Shown: piece by piece, positions 59,226-64,000 of the stretch
Numbering within the stretch: position 1 is the stretch's first letter
How the letters are laid out: each line of letters begins with the position of its first letter
Assembly: GCA_017654935.2 (NCBI GenBank)
Contig: CM065706.1
Span: 5,625,775 to 5,689,774, forward strand
Source: Phymorhynchus buccinoides
Taxonomy: Eukaryota; Mollusca; Gastropoda; Neogastropoda; Raphitomidae
Length of the DNA: 64,000 nucleotides
Direction of reading: 5' to 3'
Made by a program: the position numbers and the translations under genes
Notes under the pieces: generated by a model
The model's input: the letters and a program-made list of their open reading frames with translations, nothing else
Database searches by the model: none
Told to the model about the DNA's origin: nothing

Positions 59226-60633
59226 GAACCCAAAATGATGTAATCATGCATATGCATGCATGAAGCTAACTGTTCGTGTTCTGGCATATACTACATTTTA
59301 CATCCTTTTTGTCACCCTCTCAAAATATATAGGGTCATTGACCCTCTCTCTCTCCTCCTCCCCCCCCCTCTCATCTCTCCCTTAATAATCCAATCCCTAC
59401 ATCTTGGGGAAGGGAGGGGGGGGGGGGTATTCGGGGTAGAAAAGATTAGAAAGAAGGGTGGGGGCGCTTGAACTAGAGTAACAAAAAAACAAGACATGGA
59501 CTGAGTTAAGGGGAGGGGAGGGGGCACAAATTCCCCCCTACACCGGCTTGCTGTCTGTGTCTCTCAAGGCAAGGTAAATTACCGCTTCAGGTCAGGTCAA
59601 CGAGGTGCAAACGGCACAATGTCACCCATTGCATCGCAAAACGATTGAATGGCCTTGCGCCGGGGATATTCATTAAGGGTGAGTGTGTATGCCGCGCGCG
59701 CATGTGCGCGTGTGTGTGTGTGTGTGTGTGTGTGTTGTGTGTGTGTGCGTGTGTGTGTGTGTGTGGTGGTGTGTGTGTGTGTTGTGTGTGTGTGTGAGTG
59801 GAGAGGAGGGTCAGCACAAATAGTCCCTCGCCTTCCGGAAATTTTTAGTAGGAAATCCTAGAGATAAAATCTGTTTAACGTCCTCCGGTCTGAGTGGAAC
59901 AGACACATATGGGACATTAAGTAGATATAAATAAAGATGGTGGGAACGATGCTGGAGTCAATGCTCGGGAGGTAGTGCAACACCAGGAAAGACCCGATTT
60001 TTTAACAATACAGATATGTATGTGAAAAAACACAAGTCGGCGAGATCCTATTAACCCCTGTTCTTTAAATCATTCTCTTTTTCTTACTGTCCTCTTGTCC
60101 TTTCACTCTCTTTGACTCTTCCTTTTCCCTTTTGCTTCTCTCATCTACTATCTTTCTAATTTTTATTGGCCCATTCTCATGCCTTATTTTTCTCCAAAGC
60201 ATATTCCCAATCTTTGAGCTGCTCCGAAATCGTAATGTGTCGGCTGTGCGCAGCGGGGATACCAGAGAAGACCCTCACCTGTTTGCTGATTCATGACCTT
60301 GATTGATTCATGTCTGATTATATTGTTCACTTTTCCCCCAAAAGTTGTATTGATCATTATTTAGTTTAAACTTACAAAGTATGTCTGACTTCCATCGATT
60401 GTCAAATGTGATGCAGCCTGTTGCTAGTACTGTCTATATGTGTTGAGTACTTTTATAAGCCTCGGCTTGTTGTACTCCTGTATATATATATTTTTTGTTG
60501 CTGCAAAAGCTTGTTAATAAAACATTTGTTTAAGCCAAAGACAAGAGGAAGTTACAAGCACAGAACTTCCCAGAAGGTGGGAGAACTATTTTTTTTACGA
60601 AATACAAAGACCTCCCCCTCCCCCCCTACTTTC

Positions 60634-60731
60634 CCCTTGTGGATAGACTCGTGGATGGAGTCAGGGTCGTCCAGCTCCTGTATGGAGAGACACGAAGCAT
60701 CCACAACCACTTGCCCCAGGATTTCGAGTCC
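60634..60731 (-). CDS. Possible isolated coding exon, unidentified
   Basis: On the minus strand an acceptor-like AAAACTTAG precedes an open stretch reading LEILGQVVVDASCLSIQELD then DPDSIHESIHKG. It has a protein-like composition, unlike nearby DNA, but the donor is weak and I cannot assign a family. It could be an exon of a gene upstream of the P450, or chance. Confidence 0.25.
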
Positions 60732-60748
60732 TAAGTTTTATTCTTCTG

Positions 60749-60905
60749 GGCCTGTATTCACGTTGAGATAAGGACATGAGACTTAGCATCATGCTAACTT
60801 AGAAGCTCTTCCAAAAAGTCCTATTGGATTTAATAGGACTTTTGGAAGAGCTTCTAAGTTAGCATCATGCTAAGTCTCATGCTATCTCAACGTGAATACA
60901 GGCCC
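60749..60905. mobile_element. Palindromic MITE
   Basis: GGGCCTGTATTCACGTTGAG at the left and its exact complement at the right; arms of about 70 bases are almost identical. It looks recent. Confidence 0.8.
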
Positions 60906-60927
60906 TGGTCGATACATGATTATCAGT

Positions 60928-61673
60928 ACAGTGGAACCTCCCTGTTAAGACATTCCCTATTAAGACTCCTTCATCCTTCCTTATCCCATAAAACGACCAC
61001 GTCACTTTTAACTATTCTGTCGCTGTTTACTTTAGGGCACTAAATCTACAGAAATGCGCACTGAGATACTAACTGAGAAGGAAGTTGACAGGAGAAAAAG
61101 AAGATAGACAGAAAAAAGCTTGACCCAGCCAGCTAGGTCCCGCTGATCGGTCCCTAACGTGATGCCGCGCCAAGTGAGAGAATGACCTAGCCAGCCAGGT
61201 CCCGCTAATCGGGCACCAACGTGATGCCGCGCCATTGAAAACAAAATGCATTAAATGAGATGCATCTAAAGCCGGCGACAGACTAAGTGACTGCCTCATG
61301 TGACTCGATCAGGTCGTGACGTTTCATCTCATTTGCATACCATCCTGCTCGATCTGTCTGACTCAGTCGGGCCCAGTCAGGTGACAGGGCCGAATAGGGC
61401 GGGTTCTAAATTCCACTGATCGAGTCTGATCGAGTCAGAATGGCTTGTGACCTCTTCTGTGCGGGAAACAAAATTTGGTCAACATCATGACCTGATCGAG
61501 TCGTATGAGGCAGTCGCATAGTCTGTCTCCAGCTTAAGATGCATTAAAAAAAATGCTGCCGATGTCCCCCCTTCTTATCCGAACTACTGAGTGACTACCT
61601 CCCTATAAGACCCCTCCCGTTGAAGACCTAATTTTGGCTGATTTTCCAAGGTCATCTTAGGGAGCTGCCACTG
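60928..61673. mobile_element. Family P element, long or interrupted copy
   Basis: Left end CAGTGGAACCTCCCTGTTAA and a degraded right end (GGGAGCTGCCACTG) lie 746 bp apart; a further MITE (61270-61537) is nested inside. Confidence 0.6.
61270..61537. mobile_element. MITE with AAGCCGGCGACAGACTA ends
   Basis: The left GACTGCCTCATGTGACTCGA and the right TCGAGTCGTATGAGGCAGTC are inverted copies; about 268 bp; rich in GATCGAGTC motifs. Confidence 0.75.
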
Positions 61674-61894
61674 TATCTCAACTGTGTCTGTTTACTACGT
61701 CTGTGCGAAATTGTGCCTTTTTGTCTTGAGGGTTCATGTACGGGATACTTCACGATCTCGTCGTCTAATATTCCTCGCCTAAACAAAAGGAAACAAAGAA
61801 GCAAAAAAAAAGGAACGCTGTGTACTTGTAAACTACTCACCAATTACCCCTCCCCCCCCTCACCCCCCCCCCCCCCCCCAATTTCCCCTCATCA

Positions 61895-61986
61895 GTAGCA
61901 CACACACACACGCACACACACGCACGCACGCACGCACGCACACACACACGCACGCACGCACGCACGCAACACCCACACACACACTC

Positions 61987-62055
<69 letters not shown>

Positions 62056-62290
62056 GCGCGCGCGCGCGCGCGCACACACAACACACACACACGCATGCGC
62101 GCGCACAGCATAGCACACGACACACGCGCGCGCGCACACCCACACACGCTGTCATAATCATGAAATCGTTGATGGAGGATGCCTAGGCCTACACACACCC
62201 GCGCGTGCGCGCATAACACTACACACACACACACACAGGCACACCACACACACACACACACACACACACACCACACACACACACTCATAA
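61895..62290. repeat. (CA)n, (CG)n and (CT)n microsatellites
   Basis: Two CA-rich blocks and one (TC)n block, with CGCG runs. A short unit GAAATCGTTGATGGAGGAT occurs twice (62161 and 62295), so the block has been duplicated. Confidence 0.95.
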
Positions 62291-62599
62291 TCAATGAAAT
62301 CGTTGATGGAGGATTCTTACCGGAGAAGAAAAACAACCAAGCTGTAATCTCAATCTGCTAGAATCTTCTTCTGATATGAAGCTCTCGGCACAGAGGCATT
62401 ACTACTGTATGTTTAGGATTAAATGTGTGTAAATTTAATTAGTTTACCCGCTATCCCTCGCTCGCTCTTCTCATCAAGAACTGTGGGCACCTACCTACCC
62501 ATTCTCCCAAAACACGCACACGCAGTCCACACTACTTCATACTGGAAGCGCAAACCCTACTAAAATATGTAAAATATGTCTTACGAGGAACGTTTACAT

Positions 62600-63139
62600 T
62601 TTCTGAAATTACCATCTTTGAAGGGAAGAAGACCTTATTCAAACCTATAAAATTGTACATAATCTTGATGATATAAATTTCAATGACTTTTTCATAAAAT
62701 GCACAGTAGACAAAACAAGAAATAGTGATGGTAAATTGTTTCTTAACAGATCTAATACTAACACCCGCAAAAACGTTTTTACTAACCGTGTTGTTCATAT
62801 GTGGAATGATCTACCAATGGTCAACCTATGGCGATATTTTTTTCACGCCAGAGGGCAGTCAATGCACTAGGGCTTATCACGCGATTTTCTTACTTGGGCG
62901 TAGTGAGAGAGAGAGTGATGGTAGGACCACTCACTGTCTCTCTCTCTCTCTCTTTCTTTATCCCCAACTAATAATATAGAGAGGATTAGCCCCACACGAG
63001 CGTCATGCCCTCTGTTGTGAGAAAAATCGCACTAAGTCTCTCGTTAACATAAATAATGCACCTAGCATTAATGAATTCAAAAATCTTTTGGACGAAAACC
63101 CAAATTTGATAACAAAATTTAAATGTTTTGATGAATAAA
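62600..63139 (+). mobile_element. CR1/RTE-like LINE 3' end, interrupted by a MITE
   Basis: The plus strand reads REEDLIQTYKIVHNLDDI, FLNRSNTNTRKNVFTNRVV, then HMWNDLP. After a 200-bp insertion it continues APSINEFKNLLDENPNLI to a stop. This F-x-x-RVV-x-x-WN-x-LP and S-x-N-x-FK-x-x-LD pattern is common at the C-terminus of CR1/RTE-type ORF2 proteins. Confidence 0.75.
62831..63031. mobile_element. Hairpin MITE inserted in LINE fragment
   Basis: The ends GCGATATTTTTTTCACGCCA and GTTGTGAGAAAAATCGC are inverted relatives; the interior has GGGCTTATCACGCGA and a GA/CT core. It is related to 5660-5841. Confidence 0.7.
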
Positions 63140-63589
63140 AAAAAATATATATATAATATATATAAAAAAGCCATTCTCTTAAAGATTTATCTGTTCATTA
63201 GTTTTTGATTAAGAGACGCAAACCACTAAATAAATTTTGTCAAGTCAAATTCATTGAGAAGGGGCGTAATAAGGGCCGAGAGGCCTATACATAGCCCTAC
63301 ATCACCCGAATTTGCGAGCAGTGACCTTCTCGTGCGAAATGTGCCTCGACAGACAACTCTCGTTCGCCTGAGCTGTTCTCTTTACTAACACAATCGTGGT
63401 AAATAAACCTACGACTCTTCTACTATTTTGCAACCCCCCCCCCCCCCCCCACACCACACACACACACACACACACTTACCCGTCCGTCGCGGATGTCATG
63501 GAGTGTCGTTGTCAGCTTTTTAGAAACGTTGTGACCGTTTTCGTTAAAAAGGCTGCAAACGCTTGACCTTTCTTTGCGCGCGCACGAAT

Positions 63590-63670
63590 GTGTGTGTGTG
63601 TGTTCTTCAGTTTTAACGTCCTTCCACTAAAAGTGATTCAGACGAGTGTGTGTGTGTGTGTGTGTGTGTG

Positions 63671-63709
<39 letters not shown>

Positions 63710-63750
63710 GTGTGTGTCCGTGCTGTGTGCGTGTGTGTGTGCGTGTGCGA
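63590..63750. repeat. (TG)n microsatellite
   Basis: TG tract with short interruptions; reading frames of Cys/Val across it are artefacts. Confidence 0.95.
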
Positions 63751-63944
63751 ATATGGATTTTGTTTTTTTCATTACGAAAATACTGTGTTGTATATGTATC
63801 AATCAGACGAGCTTTATATATTCGTTGTTGCCATGCTTGCCATTTTTTGTAAAGATCATTTTCCATGTTATACTAAAATAAATTTGTTGTACTCGTATAA
63901 GTAGACTGATTGGTTGGTGTTTACTCAAGAGATTGGTGTTTTTG

Positions 63945-64000
63945 AATATCGTCGGTGAAATCCAAAAACCTCGTATCTCAATTTTGGTAGTTTTGAGAAA
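63945..64000 (-). repeat. Dispersed repeat, inverted match to 291-345
   Basis: The complement of CTCAATTTTGGTAGTTTTGA occurs at 292-311 with one difference, and the similarity extends about 55 bases. Confidence 0.75.

Overview
This window looks like metazoan nuclear DNA, most likely from a mollusc or another lophotrochozoan. The guess rests on the mix of transposons (a DIRS element, an L1/Tx1-type LINE, an L2/CR1-type 3' end, a tRNA-derived SINE, many MITEs), on long introns full of simple repeats, and on two animal-type split genes. There is no operon structure. A run of exactly 500 N (23501-24000) is a scaffold gap of unknown true size.

Two protein-coding genes are supported, both on the minus strand. 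The first is the 5' half of a CYP3-clan cytochrome P450. It has seven exons between 56607 and 25446 whose phases all join cleanly, giving about 225 residues from the signal anchor through the C-helix WxxxR motif. The I-helix, ExxR and haem-binding exons are not visible and probably lie in or beyond the N gap. The second is most of an E2F1/2/3-type transcription factor. It has eight exons between 22979 and the stop codon at 6606, giving 453 residues: DNA-binding winged helix, coiled coil/marked box, a long low-complexity linker and the C-terminal pocket-protein-binding motif. Its N-terminal exons are not visible. One E2F intron (12165-13171) is a textbook U12-type AT-AC intron.

The main discovery is a repeated pattern at the exon edges of both genes. 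Tandem arrays are built from the splice junction itself. About 75 copies of a 48-bp unit carry the last 28 bases of P450 exon 3 plus its 5' splice site (49.1-52.8 kb). About 50 copies carry the 3' splice site and first bases of E2F exon 4 (13.27-15.71 kb). About 25 copies carry the 3' splice site of P450 exon 7 (25.6-26.76 kb). Seven extra copies carry the 5' splice site of E2F exon 7 (7.5-8.0 kb), and four copies carry the last codons and stop of E2F (6.4-6.6 kb). Single partial duplications carry the donors of E2F exons 2 and 3 and P450 exon 1. In each case the copies lie on the intron (or 3' UTR) side of the real exon, so they act as potential decoy splice sites.

Mobile elements by position: two hAT-like remnants with a BED-type zinc-finger fragment (2.8-3.5 and 8.5-9.9 kb); a TIR-bounded 2.2-kb element (19.7-21.9 kb); a Tx1/L1-like LINE (30.4-38.2 kb) cut by a 2.5-kb TG..CA element with a 5-bp target duplication, which is itself cut by a pogo-like element; a DIRS retrotransposon with inverted terminal repeats and internal complementary region (42.25-48.62 kb) nested inside a pogo-like MITE inside a P450 intron; an L2/CR1-like LINE 3' end (54.6-55.3 kb); and a second LINE 3' end interrupted by a hairpin MITE (62.6-63.1 kb). 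Simple (GA)n and (CA)n tracts and several MITE families fill most of the remainder. I see no genes upstream of the P450 (56.6-64 kb) except one weak exon candidate near 60.7 kb.
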